This document shows, in pieces, positions 33,573 through 45,100 of a stretch of 64,000 nucleotides of DNA (its first letter is position 1; every line of letters starts with the position of its first letter). A program made the position numbers and the translations under genes. The notes below the pieces were generated by a model. The model was given only the letters and a program-made list of their open reading frames with translations, had not been told where the DNA came from and did not search any database. The DNA lies in assembly GCA_019636335.1 (NCBI GenBank), contig JAHBXR010000025.1, positions 21,610 through 85,609 on the forward strand. The letters are read 5' to 3'. The stretch comes from Pirellulales bacterium (GTDB taxonomy: Bacteria > Planctomycetota > Planctomycetia > Pirellulales > JAEUIK01).

Positions 33573-34319
33573 TCAGACGGTGAGGGGGAGCTTCTCGGAC
33601 AGGAATTCGTCGTGCTGCTCGACGATGGCGGCCTCGTCCGGCGCCGCGCGGTAAAGAATGCCACGCAACCGTGCCCGCAGGATGACCCCTTTCTCCAGGT
33701 GCTGGGGGAACAGTTCCCAGCCACACTGCACGCCCAGCGGGCCGCCATCCGACGGCGTGACCGAGCCCCGCCAGAAGTCGCTGGGATGGATCATCTCGAC
33801 GTAGGTCGCTGGCGAAGCAGGCAACGCAAACTCGAGACAAGCCGTATCGGCTTCACCTTCTCGCAGCAATGCCACCGGCGTTTCGCTGGCCAGACGATCG
33901 AACCGTGGCTCTGCGAGCGATGCCAGGCGACGCACTTGGCGACTCGGCACGCTGCTGTGCGTCATCAGACTGGGCCAGCTATCGAGCAGGCTCGTCTGGA
34001 CCGACACGATCAGATCGAACGTCAGGCGTTCCTCGTCGAGTGGTCCGATCTGTCGCCAGTAGATCTGCACGCGGGCAGGACGCTGCTCGGTCTGCTCGTA
34101 GGTGGCCACAAGATCGCCGCCGCGCACGAAAACATCAGCCAGCGGCGGATTTTCCTCGCCCAATTCGACCCCCAGCAGGTGCAGCACCCCACGCGACGGG
34201 TCGCTGGCAACCACCTGCACGCCATGCTGCGGAGAACGGAAGTCGACCTGGACGCGCATCGTGCCCCACTCGAGGTGCGCCATGCGATCGTCGAATTTCC
34301 AGGGAGATTCAGGCTTCAT
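33573..34319 (-). CDS. Conserved-looking hypothetical protein with attenuator-like leader
   Basis: 248 residues from the Met at 34319 (MKPESPWKFDDRMAHLEWGT); earlier frame is not leader-like. No signal peptide or membrane helix. The segments VQVDFRSPQHGVQVVASDPS, RGVLHLLGVELGEENPPLAD and FVRGGDLVATYEQTEQRPAR suggest a beta-rich protein, followed by WPSLMTHSSVPSRQVRRLAS and YVEMIHPSDFWRGSVTPSDG. I recognise no family. It follows a region with a promoter and an intrinsic terminator placed between the promoter and its start, so its expression may be conditional. Confidence 0.7.
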   Translation of the reverse strand: MKPESPWKFDDRMAHLEWGTMRVQVDFRSPQHGVQVVASDPSRGVLHLLGVELGEENPPLADVFVRGGDLVATYEQTEQRPARVQIYWRQIGPLDEERLTFDLIVSVQTSLLDSWPSLMTHSSVPSRQVRRLASLAEPRFDRLASETPVALLREGEADTACLEFALPASPATYVEMIHPSDFWRGSVTPSDGGPLGVQCGWELFPQHLEKGVILRARLRGILYRAAPDEAAIVEQHDEFLSEKLPLTV

Positions 34320-34393
34320 CGCTGTGCGGAAAAAATCGGGCGTTGATTGGTCATCCGTCGCCAGACGCGCCAACAAAATCGACTGCCAGCAAT

Positions 34394-34432
34394 AAAAAAA
34401 CCCCGCCGAACGCACAAGGCGAAGCGGCGGGG
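34394..34432 (-). terminator. Intrinsic terminator inside the leader of the 248-residue gene
   Basis: On the minus strand CCCCGCCG...CGGCGGGG (arms at 34425-34432 and 34401-34408) is followed at once by seven T residues (34394-34400). It sits 75 bases ahead of the start codon at 34319 and about 110 bases after the predicted transcript start. The loop can form a short inner CGC/GCG stem. Textbook terminator form. Confidence 0.85.
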
Positions 34433-34548
34433 CCGGAACAGAGAAGAGGCCGAAACGCGCCTAAGAATATAACCTCGAATGATGCCTTCGTACGTTTGCG
34501 TTCGACGTTCTTCGTCGGCAGCGACCACTCGCGAGCCAACTGCGATTG

Positions 34549-34576
34549 ATCCTAGCAAAACGAAAACGCTTGTCCA
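34549..34576 (-). promoter_or_regulatory. Promoter upstream of the leader terminator
   Basis: Minus strand TGGACA (34571-34576) and TAGGAT (34549-34554) are 16 bases apart, each one or two changes from consensus. Transcription would begin near 34542 and run about 145 bases to the terminator at 34394. The upstream DNA is A/T-rich (AAAAAAACTTT block), which would help promoter strength. Confidence 0.5.
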
Positions 34577-34769
34577 GCAATTATTCAAAAAAACTTTAGG
34601 TAGCTCATCGAATGCCTGATGGTGCCCACGGGGAGTCTTCCTTTCGATCACCGTTGGACCCGCCTGGGACGTGTTACGGCGGGTTCCCACGGGTAAGGCC
34701 CAAGCCGTATAATATGCCCTCATTCATGCCGATTTCCCCCCGCTTCTTTCCCCAGCCCCGATCAACGGA

Positions 34770-35555
34770 ATGGCCGATTTTCTAAGGATTTGCGAAGAGG
34801 CAGCCCGCGCTGGGGGCACCATCTTGCTCGATTGGGCCGACCGTTTCGCGATCCGCGAAAAAGGGCCCGCCGACGTTGTCACCGAGGCCGATCTCGCCGC
34901 GCAGGAAGCCATTCGCTCGATCGTGCTGGGCAAGTTTCCCCACCACGAATTCCTGGGCGAAGAAGACTCGCATCACGCCCCCACGTCGGGCAACTACCGC
35001 TGGATCGTCGACCCGCTCGACGGGACCATGAACTACGTGCATCGCGTCCCCAGCTATTGCACGTCGGTGGCGTTGGCGCTCGGGCACGAGTTGGTCGTCG
35101 GGGCCGTTTACGATCCGGTTTCGCAGGAGTGCTATCTGGCGGAACGAGGCTGCGGCGCCTTCCTCAACGGCCAGAAGATTCAGGTCAGCGACGTGACGAC
35201 CCCCGGCAAGGCCCTCGTCGCGGCTAGCTTTCCGCCGCAGGTCCGTCGAGATTCTCCGGAACTCAATACGTTCGTCCAGGTTCTGCTGCACACGCAGGGC
35301 ATCCGCCGCACCGGCTCGGCCGCGTTGAATCTGTGCTACCTCGCCTGTGGCCGGTTCGACGCCTTTTGGGCGACCGAGACCCATGCCTGGGATATCGCGG
35401 CCGGCATGCTGCTGGTGCGCGAGGCCGGCGGCATCATGACCGAGCTCGACGGCGGCTCGATCAACCTCGATCGCCCCCGCTTCCTGGCGGCCGCGACGCA
35501 GCCCCTGCACGAAGACATGCGCCGCATTCTGTCGGGCAGCTACGTCCCTTCCTAA
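34770..35555 (+). CDS. Inositol-monophosphatase family phosphatase
   Basis: 261 residues. Contains the metal/phosphate motifs: DVVTEADLAAQEAI, FLGEED (Glu and Asp pair in HHEFLGEEDSHH), WIVDPLDGTMNYVHRVP (DPLDGT) and ATETHAWDIAAGMLLVREAGG with the WDxAAG motif. Complete and normal length. The family includes inositol-1-phosphatase, fructose-1,6-bisphosphatase and 3'-phosphoadenosine-phosphatase (CysQ); this one is nearest the SuhB/IMPase form. A short inverted repeat TAAGCGC/GCGCTTA begins at the stop codon (35553-35580) and could form a weak transcript-end hairpin. Confidence 0.93.
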   Translation: MADFLRICEEAARAGGTILLDWADRFAIREKGPADVVTEADLAAQEAIRSIVLGKFPHHEFLGEEDSHHAPTSGNYRWIVDPLDGTMNYVHRVPSYCTSVALALGHELVVGAVYDPVSQECYLAERGCGAFLNGQKIQVSDVTTPGKALVAASFPPQVRRDSPELNTFVQVLLHTQGIRRTGSAALNLCYLACGRFDAFWATETHAWDIAAGMLLVREAGGIMTELDGGSINLDRPRFLAAATQPLHEDMRRILSGSYVPS

Positions 35556-35648
35556 GCGCTGCGAACCTGTACGGCGCTTAAGATTGCTCCCTCGCGGTAC
35601 GACAAAAGAACCATTCAACTCTCGGTTCCCCGTCTGCGTACGAAAAGC

Positions 35649-35677
35649 TTCATTCCTTGGGCCGGCCGGACTAAGAT
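35649..35677 (+). promoter_or_regulatory. Promoter candidate for the two giant genes
   Basis: TTCATT (35649-35654) and TAAGAT (35672-35677) are 17 bases apart. The -10 fits well, the -35 poorly. Transcription near 35684 would put the predicted TTG start only about 36 bases downstream. Moderate evidence. Confidence 0.35.
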
Positions 35678-35719
35678 GGATGCGCGGGCGGAGAAGGCTC
35701 TCATCTTGTCTCATCTGGC

Positions 35720-38700
35720 TTGAATCCCTGGACGACACGAGGTTGTCCAACCTTGGGAAACCGTACCGCGAACCGTCCGCGTTACCCTCGCACAGGACGC
35801 TACCTCTTGCGCGCTTGTCGCCTGTTGACGATCGTCGCTGCGGCGCTGCTGCTGTCGTGCTGGCCTGGCCTGGCCGCGGCGCAGAACGCCGAGACGCCCC
35901 CCGCGCGCTCCGCCCCCGCGACATCGGGCGGTTCGCCCGACGCCGCGAAACCAGTGGTCGAGGCAGAACCCTCGGTCTTCTGGCTGCCGGATAAATCGGG
36001 CGAGCTGCAGCCGGTGATCAACTTCCCGCTCGAAGAGTTCGAGACCCTCCGCAATGTCGAGCGAGGGCTGAATGCGGCGGCCCGGCCCCCGGACTACCAC
36101 CTTTCTTACACCGCCAAGGGGGTGGTGCGCGAACGTACCGTCGAACTCGAAGTCGCCTTTACGATCGGCGTCAGCGTCGACCATTGGGTGCGCATCCCCC
36201 TGCGCATGGCCGAGGGCATCAAGACCGGCCCCGAAGTGTATGCCGGGGAGGGGGAAAGCTTCCTCGTGCTCGACTCGGGGGCCGACGGCCACGTGCTGTG
36301 GCTCAGAGGAAAGCCGGGCGAGCATCGCGTCACGCTGACGGTTGTCGTCCCCTTGTCCAGCGTCGGACGCGACGCGCGTTTGAAGCTGGGACTGCCGCGC
36401 GTCCCCACGTCGCGCATCGAGTTGGTCGTGCCCGCGGCCGGCGCCGTGGGGCAGCTCGCTGAAGGGTTGGTTGCCGAACGGGATATCTCCGCGCCGGAAG
36501 AGACGCGCTTTGCACTCGTCGGCCTGGGGAGCGAGGTGGACTTCGCCTGGCGCGCCGGCGAGGCCGGCATGCCCGAGGCCCCCGTCGTCCTCAGCGCCAG
36601 CGGCACCCTGGTTACGCAAATCGATGGACGCAGTGCCAGCACCGACGTGCGTCTGAAGATCAAGAGCCGCGAAGGGGAGTTCGACCGCTTTCGCATCCGG
36701 CTCCCCGCCGGCGCCGAGCTGGTGCTGGGACAACAGCCAGGCTACTCCTTGGTTCCGGTGACGGACGCCGCGACGACGCCGGGCAGTAAGACCGACCGCC
36801 GCGTGATCGAAGTACGCCTCGACAAGCGCGCCACCGAAGCCAGTCTGCAACTCGTCATCGAGCAGTCGCACAGCAGCGTCGGGCCGAACGAATACATCGA
36901 TCTCGGCGGCGTCGAGGTGCTGGGGGCCGTGCCGCAGACGGGGCACATTGCGGTCTCGGTCGTCGGCGACTGGCAAGTCGTCTGGGGCGATCGTCGCAAC
37001 GTGCGGCAGGTGGCCACGCTCCCCGCTCCGCTGGAGGTCGAATCGCTGGCGGGCGCCTTCGAGTATCTCAATCAGCCCTGCTCGCTCTTGGCCCGCGTCG
37101 TGCCGCGCACGTCGCGCGTGGCCGTCGATCCGCAATTCGTCTTCTTTGTCGATCGAGACGAGATTCGCATGCAGGCCACGCTGCGCTACACGGTGCGCGG
37201 CGCCAAGGTCTTCGGTCTCGAGTTGGCCCTCGCGGACGAGGGCTGGCAGATCGACGAGATCGGGCCGGCCAATCTCGTCGACTTGTTCGGCGTCGCCTTC
37301 GATAAGCTCGACCCGCTCAACATTCCGCTGCTGCAACCCATCACGGGCGAAGTCGAGTTGACGCTGCGCGCCCATCGCGCGCTCGACGAAGGGACGAAGC
37401 AGATCGCGCTCACCTTGCCGCGGCCGATCGTCAACTCGGTGGGCCCGGCGACCGTCGTCATCGTCCCGGCCGATAACGTCGACCTGGTGCCGCGCCTCGA
37501 GGAGATCGCCGGTCTTGCGCAGCCGGGCAATCCCCCACGCCTCGAGTTGCCGCCGCGCGAACGCGATCCGTTCTATTACCGTGGCGATGTGCAAAAGGCG
37601 CTCTTCGCCGCCGACTTCGACGTGCATTCGCGCCGCGTGACGGCCGAGCTGGCGGCCAACGTCGAAGTCGACAAAGAAGCCACGCAGGTCGATGAGCTGC
37701 TGGTCTACCGCATCGCCCACGAATCGCTGACGCAATTGACGGTCGAAGTTCCCGAATCGTTGCTGGCAGGCGAGGGGCCGCAGTTTCTGCTCGCCGGCAC
37801 GCCCCTCGAATGGAGCCGCCTCGAATCCACCACGCCCCCCCCGGCGGCCAACGGTCCGCGCGTGGCACGCTTGCGATTGCTGCTGCCGACGCCGCGGATC
37901 GGCGCCTGCGAGATCGGCGTGCGCTATCTCGCCTCGAGCGAACGCCTGCCTCCCGAGACTTCCGTCGTGCGCGAGATTCCGCTGATCGTTCCCGTCGACT
38001 GCGACGAAGTGCAGGGGAGCCTCACCTTGCGCGCTCGGCCTGGCATCGAGTTGTCCACGCGCGACGAGGTCTGGCAGCCCGTCGCCGACGATGGCAATCT
38101 GCGCGCAAGCGGCATCCATCTGGCGGCCGCGCCGCCAGCGCCCCGTCTCACCGTGACGGCCAATCTCGAGGATCCCCTGGCGCTGAGCGGCACCTGGGTC
38201 AATCGCGCCTGGGTCCAAAGTTGGTTTGGGGTGGCCGAACGACGCGACCGCGCCGTCTATCGGCTGACTTCGCATCGCCCGCAGTGGTCGCTCACCCTAC
38301 CGCGCGGCATCATCGCCGAAAGCCTCCGCGTGCGGCTCGATGGCCAGACGATTCCGCCTGCCGTGACGAATGGCGTGCTCACGGTCCCCTTGGGGGTCGA
38401 GGCCGCCGATCGGGGACGCATCGTCGAGTTGCAGTACCAGTTCGCCAATCGTCCGCCCCGCGGCGCCTTGCTCCTCGACGCTCCACGCTTCGATAGCAAT
38501 ACGCTCGTCGAACGGACGTTGTGGCAAATCGTCTTACCCGCAGAAGAGCATTTGCTCTACGCCGATACGAACCTTTCCCGCGCGTTCGACTGGTCGTGGC
38601 AAGGCTACTACTGGGCCAGGCAGCCCTGGTGGGGACAAGCCGAACTCGAGGCCTGGTCCGGCGCCGCGCGAGCCGGCGATATTCCGCGCAGCGAGAACCA

Positions 38701-39139
38701 ATACGTCTTCAGTTCGCTCGGTCCGGCTAGCACCTGCACGGTCTGGACCTCGCACCGAGCGACGTTCGTGCTCCTGGCCTCGGGTTGTGCGCTCGTGGGA
38801 GGCTTGCTGCTGCTGTACGTACCGGCGCTGCGCCAACGCGGGGTGCTGCTGGCCGCCGCTATCGCCGCGGCAAGTGCGGCCCTGCTGTTCCCCGACTACA
38901 CCATGTTGATGACCCAGGCCGCGAGCGCCGGGGTCGTCTTGGCGTTGGTAGCAGGCTTGCTCGAGACTTTCGCCGCGCGGCGCCGCATTCGCCCGGCCGC
39001 GACGGGTTCGGCCAGTACTAGCGAGCGGCGGTCGACGCACAGCGGCGGATCTCGCCGACCACCGCAAGTCGGCTCGCTTGATTCGACCGAAACAGCTCCC
39101 GTGGCCCTCGAGGCTGCCTCTCCGGATTCCGTTCCATGA
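35720..39139 (+). CDS. Large secreted/membrane protein, module A (1139 residues)
   Basis: 1139 residues from the TTG at 35720 (no in-frame ATG exists nearby; a TTG some 30 codons later, giving LRACRLLTIVAAALLLSCWP, is an alternative start). Signal peptide about residues 29-55 ending GLAAAQ. The module opens with VFWLPDKSGELQPV then FPLEEFETL, and a long beta-rich extracytoplasmic region follows. Near residue 860 comes SLTLPRGIIAESLRVRLDGQ, GVLTVPLGVEA and ERTLWQIVLP; about residues 1010-1095 contain three or four transmembrane helices (FVLLASGCALVGGLLLLYVP, GVLLAAAIAAASAALLFPD). No enzyme motif. Overlaps the next gene by four bases. Family unknown to me; probably a planctomycete envelope protein. 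Confidence 0.8.
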   Translation: MNPWTTRGCPTLGNRTANRPRYPRTGRYLLRACRLLTIVAAALLLSCWPGLAAAQNAETPPARSAPATSGGSPDAAKPVVEAEPSVFWLPDKSGELQPVINFPLEEFETLRNVERGLNAAARPPDYHLSYTAKGVVRERTVELEVAFTIGVSVDHWVRIPLRMAEGIKTGPEVYAGEGESFLVLDSGADGHVLWLRGKPGEHRVTLTVVVPLSSVGRDARLKLGLPRVPTSRIELVVPAAGAVGQLAEGLVAERDISAPEETRFALVGLGSEVDFAWRAGEAGMPEAPVVLSASGTLVTQIDGRSASTDVRLKIKSREGEFDRFRIRLPAGAELVLGQQPGYSLVPVTDAATTPGSKTDRRVIEVRLDKRATEASLQLVIEQSHSSVGPNEYIDLGGVEVLGAVPQTGHIAVSVVGDWQVVWGDRRNVRQVATLPAPLEVESLAGAFEYLNQPCSLLARVVPRTSRVAVDPQFVFFVDRDEIRMQATLRYTVRGAKVFGLELALADEGWQIDEIGPANLVDLFGVAFDKLDPLNIPLLQPITGEVELTLRAHRALDEGTKQIALTLPRPIVNSVGPATVVIVPADNVDLVPRLEEIAGLAQPGNPPRLELPPRERDPFYYRGDVQKALFAADFDVHSRRVTAELAANVEVDKEATQVDELLVYRIAHESLTQLTVEVPESLLAGEGPQFLLAGTPLEWSRLESTTPPPAANGPRVARLRLLLPTPRIGACEIGVRYLASSERLPPETSVVREIPLIVPVDCDEVQGSLTLRARPGIELSTRDEVWQPVADDGNLRASGIHLAAAPPAPRLTVTANLEDPLALSGTWVNRAWVQSWFGVAERRDRAVYRLTSHRPQWSLTLPRGIIAESLRVRLDGQTIPPAVTNGVLTVPLGVEAADRGRIVELQYQFANRPPRGALLLDAPRFDSNTLVERTLWQIVLPAEEHLLYADTNLSRAFDWSWQGYYWARQPWWGQAELEAWSGAARAGDIPRSENQYVFSSLGPASTCTVWTSHRATFVLLASGCALVGGLLLLYVPALRQRGVLLAAAIAAASAALLFPDYTMLMTQAASAGVVLALVAGLLETFAARRRIRPAATGSASTSERRSTHSGGSRRPPQVGSLDSTETAPVALEAASPDSVP

Positions 39140-42100
39140 TCCGCCCCTCAGGCACCCCCTGCGCGGCATTCCGCGCTTGCTTGCTTGCCGTGCTCGTGGC
39201 GTGTCATGGGCCACGAGCCGGCGCGCAGCCACCGAGCGAGACCCCGTCGACGAAGTTTCGGCGCGTCTACGTGCCGGCCGATCGGGTCTCGGAATGGCCC
39301 GTACTGAAGGTGCCTTACAAGACGGTTCCCCCCGCGGAGTTCGAAAGCTGGATCCGCCAGATCGACGAGGCCGTGAACGATCCCCACGGCGCTCCCTTGG
39401 CGGCCCATGTGTCGGCGGCCCATTACACGGCCGAGTGGGATGGTGCGCAGCGACTTTCGGGCGAGGCCCGCTTGACCCTCTCGCATCTTGCCGCGGCGCC
39501 CGCCCTGCTGCCGCTCGAACCCTGCAACGTGGCCATCGCGCGCCCTCATTGGGCCGAAGTGGACGAGGCCAGCGAGTCCGACCTGCCCGCTCTGGGACTC
39601 GATTCCTCGCGTCGCCTGGCGGTACTGGTCGATCGTGCGGGAACGCTGGTCTTCGATTGGCAACTCGTCCATCGCGGGGCAGCGACGGGCGCCGTGACGT
39701 TCGACCTGCAATTGCCGCGCGGCGTTGAATCGACACTCGACTTGCGCCTGCCCACCGGTTGGCGCGTCGAGGCCAGCCAGGGCATCGTCACGCCCCCGGA
39801 CACGACCAACGCGACCGCGTCGCAAGTGTGGCGATTGGAATTCGGCGCTCATACGAGCACCATCTTGTCGTTCATGGCGATCGACGCCGTGACCCCCGAG
39901 GACCGCGCGATCGTCCGGCAAACGTCGACCTACGACCTCTCGTTGAGTGGCGTGGAAGTGGCCGTGCAGTTGGAATTCGACGTGCGCGACAAGCCGCTCC
40001 GCGACCTGGTGGTGCGCGTGCCGAATGCGCTGCGTCTGGTTTCGGCACGCCTGGGCGAGGAGCGACTGTCGTGGACGAGCAACGAATTGAGCGGGACGCA
40101 AGAGACCGCCCTCACGCTGCACTTCGAAGAACCGGTGCTCGGCACGAAACGAATCGTGCGGTTACAGGCCGTAGCCCCCGCGGTGGTCGACGAGCTCTGG
40201 CGATTGCCGGTTTGCCGTCCGCAAGGCGTCTTCTGGCAAGAAGGGACCGCGACGCTCCGCGTCGACGAGTCGCTGGTGGCCGAGAGCTTGCAGACGACGG
40301 GAGCCCGGCAGACGAGCGTCGGTCCGCTGGCCGAACCGCTGCTGGGTCATGCCATCGGGCTGCAGTTCTTCGCCGTCGACGGTCAGGTCGAACTGCTGCT
40401 ACGACCCACCCGTTCGGTCACCGACTGCGACAACGTCGCACTCTATGAATCGAGCGGCACGGAAATCCTCGTCCGTCTGGCCACGCAACTTCGCGTGTCG
40501 AACGGCGACCGCTTTACCGTCATGGCCGAGCTCCATCCCGGCTGGAACGTCGAATCGCTCGAGGTGGCGCCGGCCGGCACGCTGGCCGAATGGCGCGTGG
40601 AACCGTCGGAAGGGGACGTCTCGCGTTTGCTGCTGCGGTTGACCGAACCGGTGACGGTCGAACACCCCGTCACCGTGCGCTTGACGGCGCATCGTTTGCG
40701 CGCGGATCTCGAGGAAACGATCCGGCTGGAAGATCTGCGCGTGGCCAGGTACGAACGCGTCGATGTGCGGCACGAGTGGCTGGGGCTCGCCACTTCCTCG
40801 GCGCAGCGCCTTGAATTCGAGGCCACCCATGCGCCAACGCCGCTCGACACCTCGCTGCGCACCATGCTGGATGCAACCTTGTTTGAAGGCGCCCCGGATG
40901 CCGTCTACTACGACTGGCGTACCGCCCCCGACGAGGCGGCCGTGCGGTTCGTCAATCAGCGACCCGCCTACACGGGCACGGTGCGCGTCGACGTCGCTGT
41001 CCACGCGAACGAGCTCGCCGAGACCACGACCGTCGAGTGCGTGCCGACGGGCAATCGAGTGGATCGCATGCTGGTGCAATTCATCCCCCCGCGCGACGAA
41101 CCGATAATCTGGCAACAAGGTGATGACGACGGCAGTTGGTTTACCGCGCGGCGGCTCGAAGAACGTCCACTCCGCGCGGCGGGCTTTTTGTCGAGCGACG
41201 AAGTCTGGGAAATTCATCTCCGCCAGCCGCGCAGCGTGGCCTTCACGCTCGAAGCGGTGCGCTCCGTGCCACGTACCGATCTCCAGACGCTATCGCTAGC
41301 GACGCTGCCCGAAGCCACGAGTCAATCGGCGACCGTTTCCATCAGTTCGACCCCCGACGCGGCGGTGGTCGTCGACAATCATCGTTTGCAGCCGATTCCG
41401 CCCCTGGCGACGACGGCGTCCCTCCTCCCGTTGGCCACCTTCCGCTACTCGACCAGCGACATCGTCAACACGGAAATCGATCCCGTGCTCGTCGTCCATC
41501 GCGCGGCGGCCTCGCCCCCCGAGGCGGCCGCCGTGGCCTGGTCGTCGCATCTCGACTCGCAGTACGATGCCCAAGGCGCGGCCCAACACCTGCTCTCCTT
41601 GCGTCTGACCAGGCAGGGGCTCGACCGCCTGGCGCTCGAGATGCCCCGCGGCAGCATGGTACGCGAAGTACGGCTCGACGGACATTCTCTGCCGCGGCAC
41701 GTGGAAGATCGCACGCTGACGATTCCGCTCGCACCGTCCGGCGCGAACGCGCTGGTCGAGGTGCGTTATTCGACGCAACACTCCTCCTGGAGCAGCGTGG
41801 ACTCGCTGGAGGACCCGACCCCGCGCCTGCCCGCCGGCTTGGAGCGGTTGAATCACACCTGGCGCGTGGCCCTGCCCCACGATGTGCAACTGCTCTCGCC
41901 GCCGTCGCATTCCACCCTGGAAGAAGAAGGGCCCGACGATTGGGGGCAACGCTGGTTCGGTCTCTTTGCCTGGGGGCCGCGGGGCGAGACCTTCCTGCCC
42001 TGGAACCGGGACGATTGGTACACGCTCGTGGCCGGCGATGCCCGCGCGACCGCCGCCGAACGCGCGGTGACCAAGACGCTGACCGTCTTGGGAAGCGATG

Positions 42101-45100
42101 CCCCTACGACCAATAGCAAACCGCAGACTTGGGGCGCGCTCGTTGAAGGAGCCGCGACGGCCTTGCGCCCGGCCTGGCACGTCCTCGTCGACGAGCACGC
42201 CCTGCTCGAGGTCGGCGTCACCCCGCAGTCGGTCCCCGCGACCCCCGCCACCATTCGGCCCCTGGATCGGGGCGAGGATCGACTTGCAGCCGCCGGACTG
42301 TTGCTCGTGGCACACGAACAGACGCTGCTGCTCACGACCTCGCGACGCGGAGCCGAGCACGCTCGCGAACTCGATCCGCCTCCATCGGGCGATGCCCGTT
42401 GGCGGCTGGCTCGTCGTGGAGACTTCGCCGAGTGGATCGAGGGCCCCCCCACGCGTTTCGTCTCGGCCACGCACTGGTCGCAACAAGCACCGTTGGAATC
42501 GACCCTCTCGCACACTGCCGCCATGATCCCCCCCGGACCTATCGATGGCACGGTCTATCTGCTCGACGCCGGCCATCTGGGGGCCGCGAGTTATGCGCTC
42601 GTGCGGATCGATCGCCTCCGGATCTTTGCCTGGCTGTTATTTGCGGCGGTGCTGGCCTGGGGCTGGCCTCGCCGACAGTCGGCCCGCGGTCTCTGGATCG
42701 TGATCACCTTGGCCGCCGCCGCGGCGGCGCTGGTCGTGCCGGCGGCCGTCTCGATGCTCTTCTCAGCCATTCTCGTGGCGGCGCTCGCGCTGCTCGTGGC
42801 AGGGCTTTTGCGCCCCCCCACGCTCGAGCGGCCGGTCGAACGCCACTCGTTCGGCTCGCGCACGCTGCGTTCGACCGTGTCGCGGGCGTCGTTGGTGTTG
42901 TTGACGGTGGCAGCGGCGGCGTCGATCGGTCGAGCCGCGCCCCCCCGTATCGCCAAGGCGAATGCACCTTTCGAGGTGTTGATTCCGGTCGACGCCGAAC
43001 GACGCCCCACCGGGGCCCGCTACCAGGTGCCCGAGGAACTCTACAACCGCTTGCAAGAGGTCCTCACGCGGAGCAAGTCGGGGCCGCAGGGGACCTTGAT
43101 CGAAGCGGCCGTCTATCGCACGGAGTTGACCGCCGTGGCGGACAAACCCACGTTGAGCGTCGGGCAGATTGCCGCCAGCTTCGACCTGCGCGTCTTCGGA
43201 TCGCCACGTCGCGTCGTGATTCCCTTGGAACGCGAACGCTCGGGCATCGTTCCCAACAGTGCGCGGCTCGACGGTCTGGAATGCGCCACGCAGTGGAACG
43301 CCGACGGTTCGCAACTTGAGTTCGACGTGCCTGGCCCGGGCCGTTATCGCTTCGAGCTGACGTTGCAGCCCGCCACGACAGCCACCGCGGGAATGCGCGG
43401 GATGTCGCTGGTCATCCCCCCCGTGCCGGCCAGCCGATTCGAGGTCGACCTGCCTTCCGCGGTGCCGATGCTGGCCGTGCCGACGGCGCTCGGGTTCGTG
43501 CAAGTCAACGACGAGAACGGCAAGCTCCGTGCCGAGCTCGGGCCGACCGATCGGCTGGAACTCTCCTGGCGCGACGCGGGGACCGGCACGCGCAGTGGAT
43601 CGCCGGGCGAAGTCGAGCAATTGCTCTGGCTGCAGGTGCGCCCGGGCGCCGTAGTGATCGAAGCACGACTCAACTACGGCGAAGTACCGGCCGATGTCAG
43701 CTTGCTCGAGTGGGAAATCGACCCGCGTCTGCGCTTGATTCCTGCCGAGACCACGGACGAAAAATCGCCGCGTGTCCGCACGGCGTCGAATGCCCCGCAA
43801 CGGTTGCAGTTCGAATTGTCCCCGCAACACGCCGGGCCCCTGACGCTGGCGGCGAAGTTTCTCTACACCGAGTCATCGGGCGTGGGCAGTCTGGCGTTGC
43901 CGCGCATCGCGCCAGTCGGCGCGAGCGTGGCCAAGTCGTGGCTGGCCGTATCGGCCGATGCCGCGCTCGAGACGCAGGTACTGCACGGCGACGACGTCAC
44001 CGCGTTCGATGCCGAAAAGTTTCTCGCTGCCTGGACGGTTCCACCGGCGCAACCGCCGTGGCGAGTTTTTGCGTTGCCCGGGACGCCCCACGAATGGCGC
44101 GTGGTGACACGCCCCAAGGCCACCGAGAAGACCGTTGCCGATCGGCTCGATTTCAGCGTCGATCGCCAGAAGCTGTTCGTCGAGTATCAGGCCGAGATCA
44201 CCGCGGCCGCCGGCGCCTGTTTCCAACATGTCGTCGAGGTGCCGGCATCGATCGAGGTCGACGCCGTGTCGCTCGACGAGGGGACCGAAAGCCGGCTCTT
44301 GAGATGGTCGCGCGAGGAAGAGGGCCGTCTCACGATCCAGTTGACGCGCGCCGCCGAAGGGGTGCAAACGTTGCGGCTGCACGGATCCTTGGACAACGCG
44401 AGCCCGGCCGATCTGGTCCTGCCGCGCATCAAGGTCGCCGAGGCGCGCCGGACCGCCGCCCAGTTGCGCGTTTTCCGTCGCCCTGGCGTGCTGATCGAAG
44501 TCGAGGCGAGCGGCGCCATCGCCAATCTGCCCGCGCCGGAGACCGCCCGGCAGGATCCTGCGCGGGGGCATTTCGTGCGTGCCTTCCGCGCCGAACGCGA
44601 GGAAGACTGGTCGGGCGACGTGCTTCTCCGTACTCGCGACAATGCTCCCCAGGTTTCGCTCGCGCAGGCGACCGTACTGCGGCGCGAGAAGGAGGCCTGG
44701 TTGGCGGATCTGGAACTCGAGCTCGACGCCACGGACGGCCTCGTCGACGAGTTGCAGTTCCGCGTACCGCCCGCGTGGAGCGGTCCGTTTACCGTCGAAC
44801 CAGCCCTCGCGACGGCCGCGGTCACGAGCCTGGGAGCCGATCAGATTTTGACGTTGCGGTTCCATCCCCCCGTCTCGGCCCAGGCCAGGCTGACCGTTCG
44901 CTCGCCGCTGGCGGCGCAGGGGACTCAAGGCACCGTGGCCCCGAATATCGAACCGCTGCACTTGTCGGATGTCGAGCGCTACGTGACGCTGCCCAAGCTC
45001 GTCGATTTCGTGACCGTTTCGTGGGAGACGCGCGGGCTGATCGAGGCGCCTCGTCCCGAAGAGCTGAGTACCTCGGCGTTTCCGCAGAGCGAACGCATTA

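Noticed and set aside
35711..38275. 854-codon minus-strand frame opposite the 1139-residue gene
   Set aside because: Antisense shadow; the plus-strand frame has a signal peptide, strand/helix pattern and membrane segments.
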